A DNA stretch of 64,000 nucleotides from Eubacterium sp. CAG:180 (lineage in GTDB: Bacteria > Bacillota > Clostridia > Oscillospirales > Acutalibacteraceae). The stretch covers positions 103,460 to 167,459 of the forward strand of contig HF993131.1 in assembly GCA_000432435.1 (NCBI GenBank). The letters run 5' to 3'. Under the pieces are notes generated by a model, which saw only the letters and a list, made by a program, of their open reading frames with translations, did no database searches and had not been told where the DNA came from. The position numbers and the translations under genes were made by a program. Of the stretch, positions 36,265-45,134 are shown piece after piece (position 1 is the stretch's first letter; each line of letters begins with the position of its first letter).

Positions 36265-39200
36265 TTTTTATTTACCCCCAATTTATTATCTATTTCTGCA
36301 AGCTTTTCTTTTAATTCGGCAATAACATCCGCATAGTTTTCATCATTGCCAAGTTCCTTTTGAATGCCTTTTTTGCGCTCACCCATATTGAATAATTGCT
36401 TTTGCTGATTTTCTATATGCTTATCAAGATTGTTCAGATAGTTGTCGATTCTGATTAAAACGCCAACCTCTGTATCGCCGAGTTCAACATAATATTTGCC
36501 CTCCCGTTCTAACCAAACAAACGGCTTTCCCTTTGCCATATTTGCAGGCAGAATAATCTTAAATCCGCAATATTCGAAGGCTGTCCTTTCTTTGATTTGT
36601 AATTCATTGTTTTTGACTGCATTAAACAGTGTTTCACGCAAAAGCTTTCTTTTTTCCGCTTCTTTGTTTTTGTCAGCAGAGGTCACCGCAACCGGCACGT
36701 CTTTGCGATATTGGTCGAAATATTGCTTGTCCTGCATTGCCTTGTTGATAAGCTCTTTCTGATGAAGCATTTTTGAAGGGAGCTCTTTAAGTTCCTTATC
36801 AAGTCTTATTCTCGTTTCGACCAATTTTCTCTGCAATGTATAATACCGAGAAAGCTCGTTTGCTGTTTCAACACGCTTTTTAACAAGAGGGTTTCCTACT
36901 GCAAGAGCCTTAATTTCTGCATAATTCAAAACGGTATCCTCAACATCACTACCTTCACGCTCTGTGTACGAGCCTGACAACAAGCTTGTAATAAATCTCT
37001 GCTTTGTTTCGAGAAGTTGCCACGAATACGCATCAAAGCTTCCCTCGGTGATATAGCGGAATATTTGAACTTTTGGATTTTGATTGCCCTGCCTGAGTAT
37101 TCTTCCTTCACGCTGAGTCATATCAGCCGGTCGCCATGGAACATCAAGATGATGAATGGCTATCAGTTTATCCTGAACATTAACTCCGATACCGAGTTTG
37201 AATGTAGAGCCGATTAAAACACGAATATCGCCGTTTCTCATCATCTTGAATAATGTGTTTCTTTTTGCCTCAGTTGTTGCATCATGGACGAACGCAATTT
37301 GCGACGGCAATATGCCTTTTTCAATCAACAGCCGTTTGAGCTCGTCATACATATTGAAACTCGATTTAGGCGTTGATGTGTCACAAAAGACAAGTTGCGT
37401 TCCGTCGGTTTTTAGATAAATATCAAAAACATTTTCGGCACAACGATACACTTTAGACTGCTGTGTAAATGGCTCATTCGAGTCAACCAACCTTATATCA
37501 AGTGCAGCTTTACGACCGTCTGTTGTGATTTTAAGCATATTATCAACGCTTCTGTTAACAAAGCCGGCTCTGACAACATCCGCACGAGAAGAAATAAGAT
37601 CCAAATAATTTTCAAAGCTTAGCGTTTTACCGATAAGCGCATCCGAATAGCCATCAAACGCAGGGATTCCGTTAACCTCGTCCATATGATGAAAATCGGC
37701 AATCTGTGAAAACAGCGTTGTCAGCTCCGGCAGATTATGAAATTTTGAAAATCTTGTAGCAAGGCGGTAGCTTGAGGTATCAACATCTATTTCAAATTCA
37801 GTTGATTTTTCGGCAAACATACCTATCCAACTGTCAAAGTTCTGCAAATCAAGAAGTCCGAGTTCTCCGTTTTGTAAATATTTTTGCATAATAAACGCAT
37901 CAGTTATTGAGTTGGTTATCGGTGTTCCTGTCGCCATAACAACTCCCCCTCCGCTTTTTTGAACTACACGAACCTTATCAAGCATATCTTTGCATTTTTT
38001 TGAGCCGCTGCGAGTAATTCCAAGCACATTGTCCGCTTTTGTTTCGATAGGTACATTTTTGTAATTGTGTGCCTCATCAATATAAAGACGACTTATACCA
38101 AGATCATCAAAGAAAACGCCGCAATCAATATTATCAAGCGTGGTCGCAAGTACGGCAAGTTGTTTCCCCAATTTTTCATTTTTCTTCCTAAGACTCTTGG
38201 TTACCTTTTTCGAATCATTCAACAAGTCATTTACTTTTTCTTTCATATCCCGAAGCTCATCGATGTAAAAATCTTGCGAAAGCGGTATCTGTTCGAAGCA
38301 GCTGTAAGCCATAATGATGCCGTCAAATTCTTCGTCTCTGATTTTTTCAAGCACCGTATCTCTCTTTGAAGGAACAAAGCTTTTGGGTTCAACAGTCAAA
38401 AGCTTTGCATTAGGATACATTTCAATAAAGATTTTTTGCCATTGACCGACAATGTTGTTTGGAACAACATACAAATTCTTTTTGGATAGTCCCATTCTTC
38501 TGAGTTCCATACCGGAAGCAATCATTATATAGGTTTTTCCGCTTCCGACATCGTGAGCAAGAAGTGTATTCGGCGTGAAAATAATTCTTGCAACTGCATT
38601 TTTTTGATATGGAAAAAGAGTTATATTTGGAGATAAATCCGGAAAAGTCAAGAACGAACCGTCAAATATTCTCCTGCGAACACAGCTATATTTGTTTTCA
38701 AATATGGTTTCCAGGCGTTTCTTACGCTTTTCGTCTTTCCACACCCAATCCTGAAACTCTTTAATCATTTTCTGCTGTTTTTCAAGTGCGAGCAAAGTTT
38801 CCTCTTTGTTGATAACACGCTTTTTGCCCGAAGCATTTATCTTGCAAGCAACCTCGTTCTTTACGGCAATCGTTTTCATATTAAGCGTTCTTTCGAGAAT
38901 ATATAAGGCCTCAAGTCGAGAAGTGCCATAAGAGTCCGTATCTGTCACGCCATGTCCATAGCGAGTTTTTTCCGGTATTTCCCATGTTCCGGTGAGCTCG
39001 TCATGTTTTACAGAAAGGTATTCTTGTGTGCTTTTACTGTTACTCCAGTATTTTGCTTGTCCGCCAAAAAGATGCTCAATGAAATCATCAATAACATCTG
39101 ACGGCACCCACGGTGAACCAAGAGTTATATAAATATCCTCAGTTGCAACAGTCGGCGGAAGAACCGACTCAATGGCCTTGACATTATCTTTAAAATATCC

Positions 39201-39770
39201 GTTATACTTTTTGTTTGCCTTTTTTGCCTCTTTCCACTTTTGCATAAGATTGCCGGAAAGATATTCATCGGCTGTTTCCCAACCCTGATAAAAACACTCG
39301 TTCCAAGTTAACGGATTTTGATAAATTGAACCTTTCAGGGTGGTTATAACAGTCTTATAATCACTGCCTGTAACCGATGCAATGAATTCAATATCGACTC
39401 TTCCGAGAGTGGTCAAGGATTTTACAAGTGCGTCTGAGATACTTTCGATATATATTCCGGATGCGCGCTCATCCGCATTAAAAGGATTGTTCCAGTCAAG
39501 TGGAAGATCCATACAGGTTACTTCTTTAATATGTTTCTTCTGCTTACAGATTTTTTCTTCTTTTTCTCGCTTTTCATCTTCTTCTCGTTGCTTGCGTTCG
39601 GCTTCTTTTCTCTTTTCAACAGCTGCTTTTTTCATGAGCTTCAAATCATCAAATGCAATTTGAAGCGATTCAACGGCAACATCTATATCTTCCATGGAAA
39701 GTCTATCGCCAAAATCCTTTAAGTTTTGAAAAAACTCGTCCAATATATTCTTTGTATTACTGCTGCTCAT
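36261..39770 (-). CDS. SNF2-type superfamily 2 helicase
   Basis: 1169 residues. A charged coiled coil (about 45-85) starts the protein, followed by ~300 residues of unknown fold. Helicase motifs begin with L-F-P-Y-Q-K and Walker A D-V-G-S-G-K-T (407-413), then Y-I-D-E-A-H-N-Y-K-N, M-A-T-G-T-P-I-T-N, and motif VI Q-R-E-G-R-I-L-R-Q-G-N near 925. This is the branch found in phage and conjugative-element helicase/methylase proteins (L-F-V-V-P-N-type motif Ia), but no methyltransferase motif (N-P-P-Y or F-x-G-x-G) is present. It leads the MoxR and VWA genes. A DNA-translocating or surveillance role is inferred. Confidence 0.88.
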   Translation of the reverse strand: MSSSNTKNILDEFFQNLKDFGDRLSMEDIDVAVESLQIAFDDLKLMKKAAVEKRKEAERKQREEDEKREKEEKICKQKKHIKEVTCMDLPLDWNNPFNADERASGIYIESISDALVKSLTTLGRVDIEFIASVTGSDYKTVITTLKGSIYQNPLTWNECFYQGWETADEYLSGNLMQKWKEAKKANKKYNGYFKDNVKAIESVLPPTVATEDIYITLGSPWVPSDVIDDFIEHLFGGQAKYWSNSKSTQEYLSVKHDELTGTWEIPEKTRYGHGVTDTDSYGTSRLEALYILERTLNMKTIAVKNEVACKINASGKKRVINKEETLLALEKQQKMIKEFQDWVWKDEKRKKRLETIFENKYSCVRRRIFDGSFLTFPDLSPNITLFPYQKNAVARIIFTPNTLLAHDVGSGKTYIMIASGMELRRMGLSKKNLYVVPNNIVGQWQKIFIEMYPNAKLLTVEPKSFVPSKRDTVLEKIRDEEFDGIIMAYSCFEQIPLSQDFYIDELRDMKEKVNDLLNDSKKVTKSLRKKNEKLGKQLAVLATTLDNIDCGVFFDDLGISRLYIDEAHNYKNVPIETKADNVLGITRSGSKKCKDMLDKVRVVQKSGGGVVMATGTPITNSITDAFIMQKYLQNGELGLLDLQNFDSWIGMFAEKSTEFEIDVDTSSYRLATRFSKFHNLPELTTLFSQIADFHHMDEVNGIPAFDGYSDALIGKTLSFENYLDLISSRADVVRAGFVNRSVDNMLKITTDGRKAALDIRLVDSNEPFTQQSKVYRCAENVFDIYLKTDGTQLVFCDTSTPKSSFNMYDELKRLLIEKGILPSQIAFVHDATTEAKRNTLFKMMRNGDIRVLIGSTFKLGIGVNVQDKLIAIHHLDVPWRPADMTQREGRILRQGNQNPKVQIFRYITEGSFDAYSWQLLETKQRFITSLLSGSYTEREGSDVEDTVLNYAEIKALAVGNPLVKKRVETANELSRYYTLQRKLVETRIRLDKELKELPSKMLHQKELINKAMQDKQYFDQYRKDVPVAVTSADKNKEAEKRKLLRETLFNAVKNNELQIKERTAFEYCGFKIILPANMAKGKPFVWLEREGKYYVELGDTEVGVLIRIDNYLNNLDKHIENQQKQLFNMGERKKGIQKELGNDENYADVIAELKEKLAEIDNKLGVNKK

Positions 39771-39865
39771 ATTGTCACCACCTTAACAGGAGTATACAAA
39801 AGCAAGTGGGACAAAAATAGGCCATCGCTTTATTGAAAACACCACCGAACACTTTTTTTGCATAT

Positions 39866-39902
39866 AAAAGCACCACGATAAAAAGTATCGTGGTGCTTTT
39901 AT
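39866..39902. terminator. Bidirectional terminator
   Basis: Perfect stem AAAAGCACCACGATA / TATCGTGGTGCTTTT with 5-nt A-rich loop, just after the metallophosphatase stop and before the helicase promoter region. Confidence 0.8.
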
Positions 39903-39910
39903 ATTTATAT

Positions 39911-40621
39911 TCAATTTCTAAACTCTTTCATATCGTCAAGGCGGAGGAGGACAGGCTCGGTTTTGCCGTCTGCTGCGCCCATATCAATATCAATCCAAGT
40001 TTTTGTTTTGATTATTTTATTGCGATATTGTTCACCGTAATTCATTGTCGGTGTGTGACCGAAAACGGTTATAATATCGTCAAAATAATCATCGTCAATT
40101 CTAGGCCACGCCCAAATAAAAGCATCGGCAGGATAGTCGCTGATTTTTTTGCTCTTTTCAAACTCATCAATGCCGCTGTGACAAAGGAAATAATCCTTTC
40201 CGCCTGCCGTAACAGCTTCATACAGTGGGCAGTCACGCAGGTAATCGAGAATATCCGCAACCGTTTCGGGTGATTCTTTGTTAAGTTTTGCAAGCGATTT
40301 CAGCGTAACATCACCGCCGTTAAGCTGATAATTTGATAGAATTTCTATTTTTTCGCTGTCAAAATCAGCAATGCTGTCGTCAGTGATTTCATCAAACAAA
40401 AACTCGCAAGCAAGAAGCATTGCCTCGTGATTGCCGAGAACAAGCTGAACATTAGGCCGAGGGAGCAACCACCGCAAAATCCCAACACCGCCGTCGCCGT
40501 TTCTGTCAATCACATCACCGAGTATGTAAAGAAAATCATCCTCGCAAAACCCGGCTTTTTCAAGCAATGTTTTTAATTTTTCTATCGAGTAACCGTGTAG
40601 GTCGGATATTACATAGGTCAT
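39911..40621 (-). CDS. Metallophosphoesterase (PPP-type phosphatase)
   Basis: 236 residues. The calcineurin-like signature is complete: D-L-H-G, G-D-V-I-D-R, G-N-H-E, then C-H-S-G and V-F-G-H-T-P. This order and size fit bacterial PPP-type protein phosphatases and symmetric Ap4A hydrolases (PrpA/ApaH group); I cannot tell which. The start at 40621 puts the first catalytic Asp eight residues in. It lies downstream of the WYL regulator on the same strand after 180 nt, and upstream of the helicase operon. Confidence 0.87.
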   Translation of the reverse strand: MTYVISDLHGYSIEKLKTLLEKAGFCEDDFLYILGDVIDRNGDGGVGILRWLLPRPNVQLVLGNHEAMLLACEFLFDEITDDSIADFDSEKIEILSNYQLNGGDVTLKSLAKLNKESPETVADILDYLRDCPLYEAVTAGGKDYFLCHSGIDEFEKSKKISDYPADAFIWAWPRIDDDYFDDIITVFGHTPTMNYGEQYRNKIIKTKTWIDIDMGAADGKTEPVLLRLDDMKEFRN

Positions 40622-40801
40622 CGTTTCTCTCTCACAAATATTCAATCATATTGCAAAAAGATAAATACAATTCGTTTAGTCCAATGTAATTTTTAATATC
40701 ATCTATACTGATGTACTCTTTTTTATCATAGTTCCAAATTCAAATATTTTGATGTTCGATATTATATAATATATCATTATATCATTGGAAATTAATTATT
40801 T

Positions 40802-41860
40802 TCAAACATCATATAATTTTAATGCATTAACCATATCCTGTTTGCACATATCGACAAGCTCTTTCGGTTCGGTGATTTTGATTTGGCTTGCATAAAGTCT
40901 TGCCCAATAGCGTATGTCATTTTCATTAACCTTAACGCTTGTAAGCACATTGCCGTCGCCGATATCAGTGAAATTAACATTCGCTCCGAACGAATCAAGT
41001 ACATCTGAAATTAAATATTTAGGCATTTCAAATTTTGCCCTGATTGACTTACCGCCGAACATAAAAATATGCTCCTGCATATACTTTGCAACATCAAGAC
41101 CCACAAGCCCCTCAACCTGTTTTTTAGGCTTTCTGGGTGTATCCAAAATTTCAATATTACTGATTCTGTCAATACGATAATGAGAAAGATTATCGTACTT
41201 ATCGTAATTGCAAATAAGATAATATTTACCGCCGTTTGCCACCATAGTATATGGATTGATTATGTATTCTCTGACATCGCCGTTTTTGTTTATACGGTGA
41301 TGAAGTTTTTTATCGACACCGTATTCGTTATAGAGAAACTTAACCTGTAAGCCATTTGAAATCGCCTCGTCAAGCACCTCTATAGTGTAAAATAATTCTT
41401 TGTTAATTTCTCTGTCGGCTGCTTCATAGAACCGAATATTTGCCGTACTGAATTTAAAATATTTATTTGATAAATCCTTGAGTTTAACAAGCAGTTCCTT
41501 TTTATTTGCCATCGGAATGCTTTTTGAGAACAGAACCGAGTCCATAAGCAGCCGAAGCTCAGAATCCGTAAATACATTGTTGTAATAAAAGCCGGTTAAA
41601 ATTTCGCTTTTCTCAATTTCTCCCGTTGAACGATTTGGGGTAAAACGAATTTTGGTTGAATATTCAATGTTGTATGAGCCGTCATTGATTAAATCTTCAA
41701 GATTAGCTTTGACCGCTTTCCTATCAACCGTCATATCGTATTCGCTCTCAAGCCGCTTTTGGATTTCTCTCTGCGTCATAGGATGCTCGGCATCGGTGTT
41801 TCGCCTTAGTATATCGTAAATATACATATTCATCATTTTCTTTGGTCTGCTTCCAAGCAT
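40802..41860 (-). CDS. WYL-domain transcriptional regulator
   Basis: 352 residues. N-terminal winged helix (about 15-75) with P-M-T-Q-R-E-I-Q-K-R-L and D-R-K-A-V-K-A-N-L-E-D-L; central WYL domain (about 150-250) with I-N-P-Y-T-M-V-A-N-G-G-K-Y-Y-L-I-C and H-Y-R-I-D-R-I; C-terminal WCX domain. WYL regulators bind nucleotide-like ligands and often control defence islands. Start at 41860 has GAGGTGA 5 nt upstream; a GTG three codons before overlaps it. Three TTATG direct repeats lie upstream and are conserved in a second, truncated copy at 45.05 kb, so autoregulation is likely. Confidence 0.88.
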   Translation of the reverse strand: MLGSRPKKMMNMYIYDILRRNTDAEHPMTQREIQKRLESEYDMTVDRKAVKANLEDLINDGSYNIEYSTKIRFTPNRSTGEIEKSEILTGFYYNNVFTDSELRLLMDSVLFSKSIPMANKKELLVKLKDLSNKYFKFSTANIRFYEAADREINKELFYTIEVLDEAISNGLQVKFLYNEYGVDKKLHHRINKNGDVREYIINPYTMVANGGKYYLICNYDKYDNLSHYRIDRISNIEILDTPRKPKKQVEGLVGLDVAKYMQEHIFMFGGKSIRAKFEMPKYLISDVLDSFGANVNFTDIGDGNVLTSVKVNENDIRYWARLYASQIKITEPKELVDMCKQDMVNALKLYDV

Positions 41861-41888
41861 AATATTCACCTCAAACTTATTTTATATC

Positions 41889-41917
41889 TTATGCTCACAT
41901 TATGCAATAGGTTATGC
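41889..41917. promoter_or_regulatory. Three phased TTATGC repeats upstream of the WYL gene
   Basis: TTATGC at 41889, 41900 and 41912, i.e. one per helical turn, about 30-60 nt before the WYL start. The same TTATG triplet with 12-bp spacing occurs at 45079, 45091 and 45103 before a WYL remnant. Conservation between copies supports an operator for the regulator. Confidence 0.6.
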
Positions 41918-42079
41918 GACTTTTTCAGTACATAAGTTCCGCCGCATTTCATTCTAATAACACTTTAATAAATCATTTGTACCGTTTTTCGTTCATAAAG
42001 GCCTTTATAATTTACAAAAACAGTATGCTAAATATCTGATTTAATATTTATCAAAAAATTAGAAAGCAGGGTATATATA

Positions 42080-42358
42080 ATGAAAATTTGGCTGGACGAT
42101 ATAAGACCTGCTCCAAACGGTTATATTCATTGTCACAGCGTTAATGAAGCAATTGAATTGATTAAAAACGCAAAAGAACCGATTGAACAACTTGACTTAG
42201 ATCATGATTTAGGCGACTATGCTTTTGACGGTGGTGACGGAATTAAATTGCTTGACTATCTTGCAGAAACCGAGCAATATTATCCTGTCAAGTTGCACAC
42301 AATGAATCCGGTCGGCAGAGAAAATATGCAACGACTTATTAATAGATATTGGAAATGA
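42080..42358 (+). CDS. Cyclic-phosphate processing receiver (cREC/cPPR) domain protein
   Basis: 92 residues. It begins K-I-W-L-D-D-I-R-P-A-P and has H-D-L-G-D-Y in the middle and H-T-M-N-P-V-G-R-E-N-M near the end, the hallmark of the cyclic-phosphate processing receiver family (receiver-like fold with changed active site), proposed to act on RNA or nucleotide cyclic phosphates in conflict and RNA-repair contexts. It is the only plus-strand gene in this part of the island and has its own terminator. Activity inferred from family. Confidence 0.8.
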   Translation: MKIWLDDIRPAPNGYIHCHSVNEAIELIKNAKEPIEQLDLDHDLGDYAFDGGDGIKLLDYLAETEQYYPVKLHTMNPVGRENMQRLINRYWK

Positions 42359-42377
42359 ATTAATCACTAACGATAAA

Positions 42378-42413
42378 AGAGGTTTGCCCTTCAATCGGAG
42401 TAAACCTCTTTTT
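42378..42413 (+). terminator. Terminator after the cREC gene
   Basis: Stem AGAGGTTT / AAACCTCT followed by TTTTT, 20 nt after the stop. Confidence 0.75.
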
Positions 42414-42427
42414 ATATTTGCCTTGAT

Positions 42428-42535
42428 TTAATCTTCCCAACTGATACAGTTAAGTAAACCGGCATTTTCGGTAATTTTTTTACTGTTTACCGTTACAATT
42501 GTTTTATTTTTTTTACGAATGTGATGCCATAGAAC
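42428..42535 (-). pseudogene. 3' remnant of a second PAD/agmatine-deiminase gene
   Basis: The minus strand encodes K-T-I-V-T-V-N, a short stretch, then A-G-L-L-N-C-I-S-W-E-D and a stop. This parallels the C-terminus of the intact neighbour at 43286-44086 (K-T-I-I-P-V-N ... G-G-L-L-N-C-I-S-W-E-F-E), including the catalytic Cys. DNA around C-C-C-A-A-C-T-G-A-T-A-C-A-G-T-T-A-A-G is identical. Nothing recognisable remains upstream, so only the tail of a duplicate survives. Confidence 0.75.
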
Positions 42536-42562
42536 TACCCGACCGATAAATATACATGACTA

Positions 42563-43213
42563 TTAGTTTTCTTGCGCATAAGAAACAGGAATATTGTTTT
42601 CTTTTGCGTATTTTTCCGCCGCAGAGCCCTTGTGACAATATATTGTCAGCTTATCGCAATCCGTAAAAATCTTACTATCAAATTCTGTCACACTATTCGG
42701 AATATAGATTCTTTCCAAATTTTCACATCCAAAGAAGGTATTTCCTTCAATCTTAGTTATATGGTTTGAAATATTTATTTCTCTTAGCTTTTTGCAACCA
42801 TAAAAAATCCATCTTCCCATTGCTTTTATACTATTCGGAATTGATATTTTTTCTATGTTTTCACAACACTGAAAAGCATAGTGACATATTCCGGTTACAC
42901 TCTGCGGAACACAATAAGATGTTGCTTGATGATTTCTCGGAAATCGCACAAGTAGTTTTTTATCTTTATCAAACAAAACACCGTCTAAAGAAGAATATTC
43001 CTCATTGCCCTCTGATACTTCAATTGATTCTAAGAGCAGACAGTCGTAAAAATCGGGCAACCAATCTATGGAGTTTGGTACAATCAACTTTCTCAGGTTC
43101 GGGCAGTAACTAAATGCGCCACCATCAATATGCCGAATATCCTCCGGAATCCTGAACACACCGTTTTCCAAATCCACGTCATAAACTGCGGTTAAAACTT
43201 TTTCAACTTCCAT
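42563..43213 (-). CDS. BspA-type leucine-rich repeat protein (LRR_5)
   Basis: 216 residues with about six LRR_5 repeats of the form C-x-x-L-x-x-I-x-I-P-N-S-V-x-x-I-x-x-x-x-F-x-x-C, ending with C-H-K-G-S-A-A-E-K-Y-A. No signal peptide and no membrane helix, so unlike most BspA-like proteins it seems to be cytoplasmic or a fragment of a larger surface protein. RBS AAGGAAAG precedes the start. It sits between the PAD remnant and the PAD gene. Function unknown. Confidence 0.8.
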   Translation of the reverse strand: MEVEKVLTAVYDVDLENGVFRIPEDIRHIDGGAFSYCPNLRKLIVPNSIDWLPDFYDCLLLESIEVSEGNEEYSSLDGVLFDKDKKLLVRFPRNHQATSYCVPQSVTGICHYAFQCCENIEKISIPNSIKAMGRWIFYGCKKLREINISNHITKIEGNTFFGCENLERIYIPNSVTEFDSKIFTDCDKLTIYCHKGSAAEKYAKENNIPVSYAQEN

Positions 43214-43285
43214 TATTTTCTTCCTTTCTTCAATTCTTATTTATATGATAGTAAAAGCAATGCACAAAAATAAGTACATATTTTG

Positions 43286-44086
43286 CTATTCAAATTCCCA
43301 ACTGATACAGTTAAGCAAACCGCCTTTTTCGGCAATTTCATTTATATTAACCGGAATAATTGTTTTATAAAAAATGTTTTTTGCCAGTTCTATTGCCTCG
43401 TTATCCGTGTCAACACCGAACACCGGCAGGAATATAGATTTCTCCGTTGCTAAATAATTAAGATAACAACCGACGGCACTGTCACCCTTAGAGTAAAAAT
43501 ACGGAAAATCAATAACATTAAATCCGTAATTTTGCAAAGACTTTTTAACTTTCGTTTCAAATCCATACGGCGACAGCGGAGCATTAACGATAGCGGTATT
43601 TTCACCGACCAATCGCACCATACCGTCGGCATGTCCTGTCATATCGCTTTTGAGCGATGGAATGATTATTAAACTTGCTTCGAGCAATTTTTCAAGTTTG
43701 GCTGTGAGTTCTGCTTCACTTATGCCGTGATTTTCCGAAAAAACTCTGTCGCTTATGATAACTTTTTCTTTGGACGGAGAAAAGACCACATTCCCGCCGT
43801 CTAAATTTATATCGGAATAAACAAGCTTTTTGAAATCAAAATTCGGCACAATATCTCTGCGAAAATCGGTGCGAAGCTCGGGAGAGCCGTCAAGATAACT
43901 CGGCTCGTATCGAAATGACACATATTTGCCAGATTTAGTTTTCACAGGCATAAAATCCCGCAGCCATATATCTTTTGTATTATTTAATAATTTATATTTT
44001 ATATTAAATAAATCAAGTGCGGCGAACATTCTGTCCGCCGCAGGTTTGTATTTTGGTGTGTTTAATTGAGATGAAAAATAAAGCAT
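43286..44086 (-). CDS. Peptidylarginine/agmatine deiminase family protein
   Basis: 266 residues, shorter than typical agmatine deiminase (about 350). Guanidino-modifying fold with W-L-R-D-F-M-P, L-D-G-G-N, G-H-A-D-G-M-V-R (catalytic His and Asp) and L-L-N-C-I-S-W (catalytic Cys near the C-terminus). It should hydrolyse a guanidino group to a ureido group with ammonia release; the short length leaves the substrate open. RBS AAGGA places the start at 44086. A duplicate tail survives 750 bp away. Confidence 0.85.
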   Translation of the reverse strand: MLYFSSQLNTPKYKPAADRMFAALDLFNIKYKLLNNTKDIWLRDFMPVKTKSGKYVSFRYEPSYLDGSPELRTDFRRDIVPNFDFKKLVYSDINLDGGNVVFSPSKEKVIISDRVFSENHGISEAELTAKLEKLLEASLIIIPSLKSDMTGHADGMVRLVGENTAIVNAPLSPYGFETKVKKSLQNYGFNVIDFPYFYSKGDSAVGCYLNYLATEKSIFLPVFGVDTDNEAIELAKNIFYKTIIPVNINEIAEKGGLLNCISWEFE

Positions 44087-44119
44087 TGTATATTCCTTTA
44101 TCAATGTCATCCATTAACT

Positions 44120-44725
44120 TTATATTTTAATTTTATTTATGAAAAACCTGTACGCTACTTTTGCGTCGGTCTTATCTTCACCTTTTAACCCTATTCGTTC
44201 ACATTCTTTCCTCGTAAACGATAATGAACTATCATAAATTCTCAGTGTCGAGAGGTTATTTTCATCAATTCCCAAAGTTTTGGCCAAGGTTGTCGGTCTG
44301 CCTTCGCCAAAATTCATGTTTATATTATCATCAATAATCAGAGTGTTATCTTCTACTTTGACAGCACCTCTTATAAGTACATTATCAAGCTCAATTCGCG
44401 CTTCTGCCTTATTCGCTTTGCAGGCTAAATGAAGCATTCCACCGTAAAGAAAAAACTCACCGACCATGTTCTCATCGGTCAGAATTTTATACGCTTTACC
44501 ATTTTTATCTATCTCATTTTCACTTTTTTTAGTACCATCCTCGTTATGAGTTGCTCTGTAAATATAACTGTAATAATCATCTGCAGGATATGCTTCGGTT
44601 ACCGTTATTAAGTAATCGCCATCAGCACAGTGTATTATTTTACCTAGCAAATCATGTGCAAGGGTTTGTGCATCTTTATTTCCAACTAAATCTTTTCCCA
44701 GCTTTAATTCTTTTAATTCTTCCAT
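44120..44725 (-). CDS. 3-methyladenine DNA glycosylase (MPG/AAG)-like protein
   Basis: 201 residues. The pattern follows the alkyladenine glycosylase family: L-A-H-D-L-L-G-K-I-I, T-V-T-E-A-Y-P-A-D-D, F-L-Y-G-G-M-L-H, V-L-I-R-G-A, a G-R-P-T-T-L-A-K-T-L-G-I-D block (family: G-P-G-K-L-x-x-A-L-G-I) and R-I-G-L near the end. The Glu of T-E-A-Y is the expected catalytic residue. The usual H-A-x-x-G-x-T-x-R-N stretch is replaced by a divergent one, so base specificity may differ. The start at 44725 has AAAGGAG. Neighbour of a UDG-like gene. Confidence 0.7.
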   Translation of the reverse strand: MEELKELKLGKDLVGNKDAQTLAHDLLGKIIHCADGDYLITVTEAYPADDYYSYIYRATHNEDGTKKSENEIDKNGKAYKILTDENMVGEFFLYGGMLHLACKANKAEARIELDNVLIRGAVKVEDNTLIIDDNINMNFGEGRPTTLAKTLGIDENNLSTLRIYDSSLSFTRKECERIGLKGEDKTDAKVAYRFFINKIKI

Positions 44726-44744
44726 AATAAAACTCCTTTTCAAT

Positions 44745-44915
44745 TCAATCCCAAATTCTTAACATTACAACCGGTCCGCTATCCTTGAATATCTCTTCAC
44801 CGACGGTAATTGAATATTTTTCATAAGGCTCGACCGAGGTTGCCCAAACGCCCTCTCTTTTCTTGAACTCATCGACAAGCTCACAGGTCGGAACAGCACT
44901 TAAATCAAAACTCAT
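44745..44915 (-). CDS. BC1881-like small protein
   Basis: 56 residues preceded by GGGGGGAA at a good distance. It opens S-F-D-L-S-A-V-P-T-C-E-L-V-D-E-F-K-K-R-E-G-V and continues V-E-P-Y-E-K-Y-S-I-T-V, then G-P-V-V-M-L-R-I. That resembles the BC1881 family of small phage or mobile-element proteins of unknown function. It ends 20 nt before the glycosylase start and probably shares its message. Confidence 0.6.
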   Translation of the reverse strand: MSFDLSAVPTCELVDEFKKREGVWATSVEPYEKYSITVGEEIFKDSGPVVMLRIWD

Positions 44916-45029
44916 ATAAATTCCCCCCTTGCTTATTTGCTTTCATTATAGCAAATCGTATTTTTTCGTCAACTGCCATCCGAGGCACTTATTTCGCCGT
45001 TTTATACGAGCAACCGCATAACACCCACA

Positions 45030-45107
45030 TATTTATCTTTTTTCGGGATTGCTTCCGATCATAATATCTACATCGAATTTATGATCCATATTATGCAATA
45101 GTTTATG
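45030..45107 (-). pseudogene. 5' remnant of a second WYL regulator gene with its operator
   Basis: The minus strand has an ATG followed by I-G-S-N-P-E-K-R and a stop, matching the start L-G-S-R-P-K-K of the intact WYL protein at 41860. Upstream the three TTATG repeats and the spacer GCAATAG/TTTATG are also conserved (45079-45107). Only the promoter and about nine codons remain. Confidence 0.65.
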
Positions 45108-45134
45108 GTTCTTTTTTCGGACATAAAACATTTT

